From Pseudalkalibacillus sp051842935 (GTDB lineage Bacteria > Bacillota > Bacilli > Bacillales > Fictibacillaceae): a DNA stretch of 64,000 nucleotides. The DNA lies in assembly GCF_051842935.1 (NCBI RefSeq), contig NZ_JBPXRR010000001.1, forward strand, positions 1,426,001 through 1,490,000. Direction: 5' to 3'. Position 1 is the first letter of the stretch. Each line of letters begins with the position of its first letter. Below the pieces are notes generated by a model that saw only the letters and a list, made by a program, of their open reading frames with translations, had not been told where the DNA came from and ran no database searches. A program made the translations under genes and the position numbers. This document shows positions 52,279-60,588 of this stretch, in pieces.

Positions 52279-52389
52279 ATGACAAAAAGACGTGGTCCTG
52301 TTAAAGAAGAGCAGAAGAAAGCTCAAGAAGAAACACGGACAGGTTATGGAGATAAGAAACTAGAAGGACCGAACCGCCCTTCCACTTAA
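52279..52389 (+). CDS. sspM: Small acid-soluble spore protein M
   Basis: 36 residues, ATG at 52279 with AGGAGGTG upstream. The product is hydrophilic and basic, starting MTKRRGPVKEEQKKAQ and ending KKLEGPNRPST; the C-terminal K-L-x-G-P-N-R-P-S-T and the basic Gln/Lys start match the minor spore protein SspM of B. subtilis (34 residues) as I recall it. The sigma-G promoter in front supports forespore expression. SspM is a minor protein of the spore core of unknown role. Confidence 0.8.
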   Translation: MTKRRGPVKEEQKKAQEETRTGYGDKKLEGPNRPST

Positions 52390-52420
52390 ACATTTCATTC
52401 AGGGGGTGACGTGACTCGTG

Positions 52421-53428
52421 TCATCCTCTTTTCTTGATGAGGTGGCTCTTAACTTTTGCAAGTAGGGATAACTCCATTCGTTTATGTTCGTACCAATCAT
52501 TCAGATGGATCTGCTTCGGTAGTCTCACTTCCCGGAAGAACGGTTCAACTTTCGGATGGTTCAAAGACCAATCCGAAAAATCGTGCCGCTCATGTCGGAT
52601 AATTGGATATACCATCCTGAGGATCGACCGATGATCCGTCCGTGGATTTTGTGACAGATAACGTTCATAATCATTTCTTGCTCCAGTCGGTTCGGTTTGC
52701 AAGGCGAATGTTTCAAATCGCTCTTGATAAGCAGGATTCGATAGGATTTGTAGGAGCTTTTTTCCGACATTGATCCGTTTATTCAACTTCTTGAATCCAT
52801 AAACCGATATTCCGAATAAGTCCCCTTCTAATGTCGGAAATAGAACCGTACTGAAATGAAAGCGTTCTTGAAGCCAGAAAGGCAATGTTGAAAAAACGCC
52901 CTTCCGATATTCAGGATGTTCCAGGACGGGGTGTTGAATCAGGTTCTGTTCATTGATGATAAGCGCAATATCGATCCTGCCATGATCTTGTTCCTGCCAG
53001 AAACGATTCCACTCCAATTCCATAAAAGCGGAAACCTTCCATTCCTTGAGCAGGTAAAAAAGCGGACGACGGGCATTTTTAGAAGCTTCATAAACAAGCA
53101 ATTGAGGATAGGCATCCGAGAAGATGAGCCAATTGGCACGTTCATATGTATAGAAGATCGATCGTCGTGCATTTGGAGTCAGCATTTGCCTGTATTCTTT
53201 CAGATGGAGATCGACCATGTTCCACCCTGCATTACGAGACACCATACTGGCAAGGAAAGACCATAAGATTTCTCGATTACGGAAGTAGAAATCTTGATAA
53301 GCTTTCGTCCGAGATATATTATCGACATTCATCTTTTCGATCTGTTTGTTGATCTGTGTAACGAGGGCGACTTCAGAGTCTGTCAATTTCGTATGTTGTC
53401 TCTGTTTCAGAACCGTATCCAGACTCAT
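52421..53428 (-). CDS. yppC: YppC-like DUF2515 protein
   Basis: 335 residues from the ATG at 53428, which has GGAGGG seven bases upstream; the longer reading from 53485 includes this site. It is a soluble DUF2515 protein, with NISRTKAYQDFYFRNREILWSFLASMVSRNAGWNM and MLTPNARRSIFYTYERANWLIFSDAYPQLL as the most conserved stretches. No catalytic motif visible. Its place beside recU, divergent from it, is that of yppC in B. subtilis. Function unknown. Confidence 0.85.
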   Translation of the reverse strand: MSLDTVLKQRQHTKLTDSEVALVTQINKQIEKMNVDNISRTKAYQDFYFRNREILWSFLASMVSRNAGWNMVDLHLKEYRQMLTPNARRSIFYTYERANWLIFSDAYPQLLVYEASKNARRPLFYLLKEWKVSAFMELEWNRFWQEQDHGRIDIALIINEQNLIQHPVLEHPEYRKGVFSTLPFWLQERFHFSTVLFPTLEGDLFGISVYGFKKLNKRINVGKKLLQILSNPAYQERFETFALQTEPTGARNDYERYLSQNPRTDHRSILRMVYPIIRHERHDFSDWSLNHPKVEPFFREVRLPKQIHLNDWYEHKRMELSLLAKVKSHLIKKRG

Positions 53429-53626
53429 TTCATTCCCTCCATTTACAAACATCCGTTCGTTTAAATGTGTGATCTTACTCGACATTCACTATAAATATGG
53501 TATATTTTTATACATGTATACTGAAAGGATGATGGACAAACATCCGTTACAGCATGAAACCATTTTACTTTTATTTCGTCTAGAATGTTATAATCCATTT
53601 CATGTTGTGAAAGGAAGGTGGCTTAT

Positions 53627-54247
53627 TTGGACTTTCGTTATCCGAATCGTAAGTCTACCGTATCCATTCAACGACCGGTAAGGCAAAACTCAAAAGGGAA
53701 ACAACCGGATCGTTCTTATGCGAACAGAGGTATGACTTTTGAAGAGGATATCAACCATTCCAATGACTATTATTTGCAGACCGGCAAGTCTGTTATTCAC
53801 AAAAAACCGACTCCAGTCCAGATCGTTTCCGTCGACTATCCGAAACGGAGTGCGGCGGTAATCAAGGAGGCTTATTTCAAGCAACCCTCCACGACAGACT
53901 ACAATGGCGTCTATAAAGGAAAATACATCGATTTTGAAGCGAAAGAAACACGGAATAAAACGTCCTTTCCATTGACGAATTTCCACCAACACCAGATCGA
54001 TCATATGAAACAAGTGATCGGCCAGGAAGGGATTTCATTTATCCTCGTGCGATTCAAATCGACACAGGAAGTATACTATTTGGATTCATCACATTTATTT
54101 CATTTCTGGGACGAGCAATTTACAGGTGGACGGAAATCGATTCCGAAAACGTACTTTGAAGAAAATGGACATCCGATCCAACTAGGTCTCAATCCAAGAA
54201 TCGATTATTTGAAAATCATCGATCAATTGTTTTTCCTTGACGATTGA
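53627..54247 (+). CDS. recU: Holliday junction resolvase RecU
   Basis: 206 residues from the TTG at 53627, equal to B. subtilis RecU; a GTG at 53618 is too close to GGAAGG. Nuclease motifs: GMTFEEDINHSNDYYLQTG (Glu), YNGVYKGKYIDFEAKETRNKTSF (the D-x-E-x-K type catalytic motif) and NFHQHQIDHM. RecU cuts four-way junctions during recombination repair and chromosome segregation. It is followed by ponA after about 70 bases, the recU-ponA operon of Bacillus. Confidence 0.96.
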   Translation: MDFRYPNRKSTVSIQRPVRQNSKGKQPDRSYANRGMTFEEDINHSNDYYLQTGKSVIHKKPTPVQIVSVDYPKRSAAVIKEAYFKQPSTTDYNGVYKGKYIDFEAKETRNKTSFPLTNFHQHQIDHMKQVIGQEGISFILVRFKSTQEVYYLDSSHLFHFWDEQFTGGRKSIPKTYFEENGHPIQLGLNPRIDYLKIIDQLFFLDD

Positions 54248-54317
54248 AGGGTAATAAACCATTTGTTCGATTCGAATGTTATTACGTTAGGTACTGTTTA
54301 GAAAGGTAGGAACAACG

Positions 54318-56924
54318 ATGAGTGACAATTATAACTCTCGACAACAGAGACGAAAACAAACGTCTTCTAATAAGAAATCGAAAAAACCGAATAAAAGCGT
54401 CATGAAAAAGGTGACTGCCCTCCTTCTCATTTTCGGGTTGATTGGAATCACTGCTGGTGCGATTGTAGTATTCGCCGTGATAAGTCAGGCACCTGAATTG
54501 GATCCTAAAGAACTAGAGACACCCGTCTCTTCTAAGCTTTTTGATAAGGAAGGCAATGAATTCAGTATGATCTCGAGCGATGAAAAACGGATCAAGGCAG
54601 GGTTTGACGAAATTCCACAAGTGATGAGGGATGCTGTCATTGCTACGGAAGACGTCCGGTTCTATGACCATTTCGGAATCGATATCCGCCGGATCGGTGG
54701 CGCAGCGATTGCCAACGTCACTAGTGGCTTCGGTTCTGAAGGTGGAAGTACCATCACACAACAGGTCATCAAAAACACCCTTTTGACGAGTGATAAGAAG
54801 ATGACCCGTAAAATCAAAGAAGCATACCTTGCGATCAAATTGGAACAACGTTATTCAAAAGATCAGATTTTCGAAATGTATCTCAATAAGATCTATTATG
54901 GTAGCCAGGCGTATGGAGTCGCCACTGCTGCAAAGACGTATTTCGGAAAAGACATACAGGACCTTGAACTCCATGAAGCAGCCTTACTGGCAGGGCTTCC
55001 GAAAGCACCTTCCTACTATGCACCTGACGAACATCCTGAGCGTGCTGAAGAACGACGTAATGTCGTTTTAAGCCAGATGGAGAAATACGGCTTCATTACG
55101 AAAGAAGAAGCCGATAAAGCGAAAGCGATGAAAGTGTCAGAGTATGTAGACAAGAAAGAAATCGAATCTAAGAAGGATTCCTATGAGACCTTTAAAGCGC
55201 AAGTTGTAAAAGAAGCTGCAAAAATGGCAGGATTCGAGGACACAAGTCAAGTGTACACATCCGGTCTTGAAATCTATACGACCCTGGATCCGACTGCCCA
55301 AAAAGCTGTAGAAGAAGCTCTTTATACGACGAACATCATCAAAGAAGAAAATCTTCAGGGTGGTCTCGTCGTGACCGATACGAAAACCGGGGCAGTTCGT
55401 GCGATCGGAAGCGGTCGAAAAAGTACGTCCAGTGCTTTCTACGCCACGCAAATGGATACAAGACAACCCGGTTCAACGATCAAGCCGATCCTAGATTATG
55501 GACCAGCGATCGAACATTTACAGTGGCCAACATACAAGCAAGTAAGTGATGACAAACTCGTCATCAACGGACATGAATTCCACAACTATGATGATAAGCA
55601 CCATGGTGACATGTCTATCCGTAAAGCCTTATACAAATCCTACAACTTACCAGCGATTCGTACTTGGCAAGAAGTCGGTGCAGATAAAGCGAAAGATTTC
55701 GCAGCGAAACTCGGAATCGAAGTTGAAGATAAGCATTACAGCCCTTCATATGCAATCGGCGGATTCCGTAAGAGTCCAACTCCAATGGAACTTGCGGGCG
55801 CATATGCCGCATTCGGTAATGAAGGCGTCTATAACAAACCTTATACAGTTACAAAAATCAAGTTCCCAGACGGGCGTGAAATCAAACATGAGGCAGATCC
55901 TCAACCTGTCATGGAGGACTATACAGCATACATGGTGACAGATATGCTGAAGGATGTCATTACGAAAGGAACCGCTCGTAATGAAGTCAACTTGAGCTTC
56001 CCTGTCGCAGGTAAGACGGGAACGACCAACTTCAGTGCAGATGATGGTGCTGAATTCAAGGATAAGACGAAGGATGCATGGTTCGCTGGGTACTCTTCTG
56101 AGCTGACCATGGCCGTATGGACCGGTTACGATGGTAAACGGGATGAGGATGGCAATCCGTTGTACCTTGAAGGAAAAACGGATGACTACTCGAAGATCCT
56201 CTTCGATTATGTAATGGAAAAAGCAAGTGCAAACTTGAAGAACTCAGATTGGAAACGACCGAAATCGGTAGTTGAAGTTGCGATGGAAGAAGACTCCGGT
56301 AAACGTGCAAGTGAATTCACACCGAAGGACAAAATCGTACGCGAACTTGCCGTACGTGGTACCAGTCTTCCGGATGTTTCTCAGGAGTATTTCAAATTGG
56401 ATCCTCCTCAAAACCTGAAGGCGGATTACAACCAGGAGAAACAAGAAGCAAAATTGACATGGTCTTATCCGAAAGAATTGCTTGAAAAAGGAACAACGTT
56501 CAAAGTGTTGTATTCCATTGATGGCAGCGGATATCAAGAACTTACGAAACAAAAAGAAACAGAACTTGTCGTAGAGAATCTCTCTCCGAATGCAACGATT
56601 ACATTCGCTGTCGTAGCAGTAAGTGAAGAACGCGGCGAAGAAAGTGATCCTGCAACAGTCCAAGTGACCACAACACAGCCTGAAGAGGAAGATGAAGGTG
56701 ACTTCCCTCCTCTCGATGGAGATGGTGATGAAGACGGTGAAGGTGACGGCGACGGTGAAGGCAATGAAGAAGGCGGTAATGAAGGAGAAGGCAATACTGG
56801 TGGTGAAGGTGATTCCGGTGGTGGAAATGGAGAATCCGGTAACGACGGAGACGGTGGTGACGAAGATTCCTCACCTCTCGGCATCGATCTCCCACCAACA
56901 ACACAATCTCGTCAATCTGCCTGA
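54318..56924 (+). CDS. ponA: Class A penicillin-binding protein 1A/1B
   Basis: 868 residues. A basic cytoplasmic start (1-30), a membrane segment (about 31-55), the GT51 glycosyltransferase domain (catalytic Glu about 111 in IATEDVRFYDHFGID; GGSTITQQVIKN) and the transpeptidase domain (Ser about 386 in QPGSTIKP, SYN in YKSYNLPAIR, KTGT at about 566). Then a fibronectin type III domain (about 693-790) and an 80-residue acidic, Gly/Asp/Glu-rich tail. It polymerises and cross-links peptidoglycan outside the membrane. In Bacillus its movement depends on GpsB, also in this window. Second gene of the recU-ponA operon. Confidence 0.97.
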   Translation: MSDNYNSRQQRRKQTSSNKKSKKPNKSVMKKVTALLLIFGLIGITAGAIVVFAVISQAPELDPKELETPVSSKLFDKEGNEFSMISSDEKRIKAGFDEIPQVMRDAVIATEDVRFYDHFGIDIRRIGGAAIANVTSGFGSEGGSTITQQVIKNTLLTSDKKMTRKIKEAYLAIKLEQRYSKDQIFEMYLNKIYYGSQAYGVATAAKTYFGKDIQDLELHEAALLAGLPKAPSYYAPDEHPERAEERRNVVLSQMEKYGFITKEEADKAKAMKVSEYVDKKEIESKKDSYETFKAQVVKEAAKMAGFEDTSQVYTSGLEIYTTLDPTAQKAVEEALYTTNIIKEENLQGGLVVTDTKTGAVRAIGSGRKSTSSAFYATQMDTRQPGSTIKPILDYGPAIEHLQWPTYKQVSDDKLVINGHEFHNYDDKHHGDMSIRKALYKSYNLPAIRTWQEVGADKAKDFAAKLGIEVEDKHYSPSYAIGGFRKSPTPMELAGAYAAFGNEGVYNKPYTVTKIKFPDGREIKHEADPQPVMEDYTAYMVTDMLKDVITKGTARNEVNLSFPVAGKTGTTNFSADDGAEFKDKTKDAWFAGYSSELTMAVWTGYDGKRDEDGNPLYLEGKTDDYSKILFDYVMEKASANLKNSDWKRPKSVVEVAMEEDSGKRASEFTPKDKIVRELAVRGTSLPDVSQEYFKLDPPQNLKADYNQEKQEAKLTWSYPKELLEKGTTFKVLYSIDGSGYQELTKQKETELVVENLSPNATITFAVVAVSEERGEESDPATVQVTTTQPEEEDEGDFPPLDGDGDEDGEGDGDGEGNEEGGNEGEGNTGGEGDSGGGNGESGNDGDGGDEDSSPLGIDLPPTTQSRQSA

Positions 56925-56933
56925 TTGAATACG

Positions 56934-56966
56934 AAAGGCTGACAGTCATCTGTCAGCCTTTTTTTA
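56934..56966 (+). terminator. Terminator of recU-ponA
   Basis: AAAGGCTGACAG / CTGTCAGCCTTT stem with TCAT loop, then a run of T, ten bases after the stop. Confidence 0.95.
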
Positions 56967-57021
56967 TTAGAGCTCTTTTCTAAATGCTTATAAGTATGTT
57001 TTTGAAAACAGCTCAGATTAT

Positions 57022-58293
57022 TTACCTTTTTACGTTGAACCGGTCTTTGATCAATGGCCACAACGGTGTATAAGGAAAAGCAAGATTCCAGAAAGACATT
57101 CCAGCCAGCCCGAGCTTTTTGAGAAGATCGAATTTGGCAGCCATGCTCCTCAAATCCTCAAACCAAACAATATGTTCCTTCCCGTCTTGATCATAATACG
57201 TATAAAACGGGGCTTGGGAATCCTGATCGTATTGGATTTCCGCTTTCTTCGTATATGCGAGTCTTGTAGCCTGAGGGACGCTTAAAGCTTTCGCGAACTT
57301 CCCTCCTTCTACATACGGTAATGTCCAATCGTACCCATATAAATTGACACCCATCACGATCTTTTCTTTCGGAATCTCTGTAAGGGCATATTGGAGGACT
57401 TTTTCAACTTCCGGAAGGGGGCTTACCGGCATAGGCGGTCCCCCGCTCCATCCCCACTCATAAGTCATGATGATGACATAATCGACGATTTCTCCATGTG
57501 CTTTGTAGTCATGCCCTTCATATAGGACACCTTTCTGATCGGCTTTCACTTTAGGTGCGACTGCCGTTGAAACTTCATAGCCTTGTGGCCTCATCTTTTT
57601 GACTAATTTCCGTAAGAATGAGTTGTACCTTTCCTTGTTTTCCTTGCCAAGAAACTCGAAATCCACGTTTATACCTTTATAGCCTTTATTTTTCATCTCC
57701 TTATCAATATTGGAGATGAGAGTATTCTGAACCTCATCGCTTTTGAGAATGGCTGTAGCGAGGTCCGTATCGAATTCAGCACCTTCCTTGATATTCGTGA
57801 TCGTCATGATCGGTTTCATATTGTTCGCCTTGGCGACATCCAACAGCTGCTGATCGTTTTCGAGCGGCCTGATGTTCCCTTTCTCATCTACATGATAGCT
57901 GAATACAGCAAGCCAGCTCAGTGCATCCCCGACTGTTTTCGCATTATCGATCGTATCTTTGTAAGGTTCGGCATATGCATTCACGAGTGTGGTTGTCTTC
58001 GGCTTTTGTGGAACCTTCAAAACCTGACCTGGATAAAGGACAGAACCTTCTACCTGAGGATTGGCTTTTTGCAGTTCAGGAACCGAAACGCCCGTTTTTT
58101 GTGAAACTGAAAAAAAAGAATCTCCCGGTTGAACCGTATAACGGTTTTGAGTCGGTATGAGCAGCGTCTGTCCAATCGCGAGCTCGTCGGAATATTCAAG
58201 TCCGTTCAACTCTGTGATTTGCTGCCACGGTATACCATACAACTGAGAGATTCCCCATAAGGATTGACCTGGTCTGACAACATGTATTTGCAT
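57022..58293 (-). CDS. LysM-GH18 spore-type hydrolase (YaaH/SleL-like)
   Basis: 423 residues, no signal peptide. Two LysM domains at about 2-47 (IHVVRPGQSLWGISQLYGI) and 50-95 (RYTVQPGDSFFSVSQKTGV) bind peptidoglycan; the GH18 barrel follows (about 105-420) with GINVDFEFLGKENKERY (D-x-E acid) and YVIIMTYEWGWSGGPPMPVSP. The architecture is that of B. subtilis YaaH and Bacillus SleL, N-acetylglucosaminidases of spore cortex fragments deposited in the coat without a Sec signal. It lies between ypoC and ponA, which adjoin in B. subtilis. GGAGG precedes the start. Regulation not clear: no good sigma-E site found. Confidence 0.92.
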   Translation of the reverse strand: MQIHVVRPGQSLWGISQLYGIPWQQITELNGLEYSDELAIGQTLLIPTQNRYTVQPGDSFFSVSQKTGVSVPELQKANPQVEGSVLYPGQVLKVPQKPKTTTLVNAYAEPYKDTIDNAKTVGDALSWLAVFSYHVDEKGNIRPLENDQQLLDVAKANNMKPIMTITNIKEGAEFDTDLATAILKSDEVQNTLISNIDKEMKNKGYKGINVDFEFLGKENKERYNSFLRKLVKKMRPQGYEVSTAVAPKVKADQKGVLYEGHDYKAHGEIVDYVIIMTYEWGWSGGPPMPVSPLPEVEKVLQYALTEIPKEKIVMGVNLYGYDWTLPYVEGGKFAKALSVPQATRLAYTKKAEIQYDQDSQAPFYTYYDQDGKEHIVWFEDLRSMAAKFDLLKKLGLAGMSFWNLAFPYTPLWPLIKDRFNVKR

Positions 58294-58338
58294 GAATCCT
58301 ACCTCCTGCCGACGTAATCATGCTATTATCCTATGTTG

Positions 58339-58863
58339 TCAATTCTTGTCCGTATGCTGTTTTTTTCGTTCTATCGTATGCCATTTCTTTTCGGTTTCAT
58401 CAAACAACGCTGACAACTGGATGAATGATTGATAATGATCGGGTGCATCAAGTATAAAGGAAAGACGTTCATTCAAATTGACAGGTTGAACCGTAGCTTT
58501 CGATATGGATTGGAAAATGTCCGTTAAATCATCGACACCACGTCCATCCATCCAGTGCAGTAAGGATAGGTACCATCCGATCCCCTTTATCATTTTCGAT
58601 CTTGCAGCAGTCCGATCTCTCCGTTTGAAATCATCTGCAATCTCGGTTTTCTCTTTTTCCCATAGATAAAAAAGGTTGCCTACCAATTGTTCATACTTGA
58701 GCTCTTCTTGTTCGAATTTCCCTTGATAATAAAGAAGGTCGATCAAAAAAGGTACGGCTGCCAATTGTTCTAAATTGCATTGGTCATCATAAATAAAATC
58801 CCCATCTGGGAAGAATAAGGGATTCTTAAAAGTCTCAGGGATCGAAACATTTTGCTTAGACAT
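58339..58863 (-). CDS. ypoC: YpoC family protein
   Basis: 174 residues, soluble and helical. Conserved stretches are FFPDGDFIYD near the start, AVPFLIDLLYYQGKF and IKGIGWYLSLLHWMDGR. Its start overlaps the nth stop by eight bases, so the two are translated together; this nth-ypoC pairing is the B. subtilis arrangement. No biochemical function is known for YpoC. Confidence 0.85.
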   Translation of the reverse strand: MSKQNVSIPETFKNPLFFPDGDFIYDDQCNLEQLAAVPFLIDLLYYQGKFEQEELKYEQLVGNLFYLWEKEKTEIADDFKRRDRTAARSKMIKGIGWYLSLLHWMDGRGVDDLTDIFQSISKATVQPVNLNERLSFILDAPDHYQSFIQLSALFDETEKKWHTIERKKQHTDKN

Positions 58864-59515
58864 TCACTTTCACTTTCTTCATCCGTTTTTGTCCCTCTCT
58901 ACATAGATACAAGAGTGGACATACCGTACATTGCGGGTTCTGGGCTTTACAATGATAACGACCGAAAAAAATGAAGCGATGGTGGGAGACGGACCATTCT
59001 TCTTCAGGAATTTTGCGCATCAATGTCTTCTCCACTTCCAAAACACTGTCTTTCCATCTGCAAATGCCTAGTCTTTTTGAGACACGTTCTACATGCGTAT
59101 CCACCGCTATTGCAGGTACTCCGAAAGATACGGATACGATGACATTGGCCGTCTTTCGCCCGACACCCGGGAGTTTCACGAGTTCATCGCGGTCCTTCGG
59201 TATTTCTCCTCCATACTCATGAATCACCAATTCTGAAAGCTTCCGGATATTCTTTGCTTTGTTCCGGTACAAACCAATCGAGCGGATATCCTGTTCTAAC
59301 TCTTCCAAAGGCACTGCCAAATAATCCTCAGGCGTTTTATATTTCTCAAACAATCCTGGTGTCACTTTATTGACTAAAGCGTCTGTACATTGGGCGGAAA
59401 GCAGGACCGCAATGGTCAATTCGAATGGGTTCGAATGATGCAATTCACAATGGGCGTCCGGGAACATTTCACCCATTTCATCCAATACTTCTCTGATCTG
59501 TTTTTTCGTCAACAT
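58856..59515 (-). CDS. nth: Endonuclease III (DNA glycosylase/AP lyase)
   Basis: 219 residues. Helix-hairpin-helix LVKLPGVGRKTANVIVSV with the catalytic Lys, the catalytic Asp in AVDTHVERVSKRLG, and the [4Fe-4S] motif CKAQNPQCTVCPLLYLC (C-x6-C-x2-C-x5-C) at the C terminus. It removes oxidised pyrimidines from DNA and nicks the abasic site. Part of the dnaD-nth-ypoC operon, 18 bases after dnaD. Confidence 0.97.
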   Translation of the reverse strand: MLTKKQIREVLDEMGEMFPDAHCELHHSNPFELTIAVLLSAQCTDALVNKVTPGLFEKYKTPEDYLAVPLEELEQDIRSIGLYRNKAKNIRKLSELVIHEYGGEIPKDRDELVKLPGVGRKTANVIVSVSFGVPAIAVDTHVERVSKRLGICRWKDSVLEVEKTLMRKIPEEEWSVSHHRFIFFGRYHCKAQNPQCTVCPLLYLCREGQKRMKKVKVNV

Positions 59516-59533
59516 AACCTATCTCGTCCTTTG

Positions 59534-60247
59534 TTAGGATTGTTCCAGCCAATTATAGTAAGGGAAATCCGACTTTTCGGTTTCTTGATCCCGTTGGGTT
59601 GGCGTCCTCTTGTAACGTTGTTGGCGGAATTTCTCACCGTACTGTTTTGCCTCATCTACAGATCGTATGCCATTTTTCTTCCATTCGAAAAGGATACGAT
59701 CAATGTATCGGAAATTCAATTTTCCTGAAAGCACAGCCTCTTTCAACGCTGCGACAATAATGGGAGGTTCATGTCCATCTTGATCGAGCCACATGGAGAG
59801 TGTTTCACATTCAATAGGCGATAACGGTCTACCGAATTCCTTCTCCATGATCGTATAGATCTGCATTTCATCCTGCTGCTGACGTTCTTGTTGTTGATCG
59901 ATTTCTTCTTCTTCAAGGACACGGATCAATTTCTCCCATAGTGGACGTAACGTATAAATTTCAGAATAGATATGTTGGTCATGATCGTCCTGTTCTTCAA
60001 TCTTCAGCAATCCCTTTTGAATACAAGTCCTCAAACGTTGCATGCATTGTTGGGTGTTAATCGACATCCGAGCAGACAATTCCTCTGGCGTCGGAAAATA
60101 ATTGCCACCTTCGATAAAGGAGTGCATATGTATGAGAATCATCATTTCTTGTTCATCTAAGCCTAATTTGTTGTAATTCACCAATAATGCATTCGGAATG
60201 GAGATCGTCCCCATTTCAAGCCAGTTGATAAAGCTTTCTTTTTTCAT
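59534..60247 (-). CDS. dnaD: DNA replication initiation protein DnaD
   Basis: 237 residues (B. subtilis DnaD 232). DDBH1 domain with winged helix (about 15-95: SIPNALLVNYNKLGLDEQEM, PTPEELSARMSINTQQCMQRL) and DDBH2 domain (about 130-215) with FGRPLSPIECETLSMWLDQDG and the DNA-binding signature FRYIDRILFEWKKNGI (Y-x-x-x-I-x-x-x-W). DnaD remodels origin DNA and helps load the replicative helicase with DnaB and DnaI. First gene of the dnaD-nth-ypoC run. A 23-bp palindrome lies upstream. Confidence 0.96.
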   Translation of the reverse strand: MKKESFINWLEMGTISIPNALLVNYNKLGLDEQEMMILIHMHSFIEGGNYFPTPEELSARMSINTQQCMQRLRTCIQKGLLKIEEQDDHDQHIYSEIYTLRPLWEKLIRVLEEEEIDQQQERQQQDEMQIYTIMEKEFGRPLSPIECETLSMWLDQDGHEPPIIVAALKEAVLSGKLNFRYIDRILFEWKKNGIRSVDEAKQYGEKFRQQRYKRTPTQRDQETEKSDFPYYNWLEQS

Positions 60248-60390
60248 CTCTTACACCTCCTCATCATTATAACAAACTGTAGGGCAACCATGTTTGATGT
60301 AAAAGTGGAATTTTCATAAGTGGCAAACATGAATGAAAATAAGCACCTTAAAATAAGCTGTCATAGCAAACTTTGTTGCTCTTGCACTTA

Positions 60391-60413
60391 AAGAAAGTAT
60401 TAAATACTTTCTT
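60391..60413. promoter_or_regulatory. 23-bp perfect palindrome upstream of dnaD
   Basis: AAGAAAGTATT / AATACTTTCTT around a single A, 144 bases before the dnaD start in the gap between asnS and dnaD. The rest of this 340-base gap has no gene; it holds the asnS terminator and AT-rich sequence. The palindrome could be an operator or a hairpin. Confidence 0.5.
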
Positions 60414-60537
60414 CAGTATAAGGGTAACTAAGGCTCGACCTACAAAAGGCTTGGTCTCGCCAAGTTTTCTTTAAAAATTCTTTGATTTCCGCTTAAGGAT
60501 GCTCGGTTTCCGCAGTAAGCCTAGTTAAAAAAGAAAA

Positions 60538-60553
60538 GCCCCCAAAAGGAGGC
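60538..60553 (-). terminator. Terminator of asnS
   Basis: GCCTCC / GGGGGC stem (one G-T pair) with a 4-base loop; TTTTCTTTTTT follows on the minus strand. Confidence 0.85.
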
Positions 60554-60588
60554 ATTTCTTCATCATCACAATGACGTTCGTACGTTGC

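Noticed and set aside
56534..56949. Minus-strand frames rich in Ser/Pro or His/Arg/Leu opposite the ponA tail
   Set aside because: They are the reverse reading of the low-complexity Gly/Asp/Glu coding tail of PonA.
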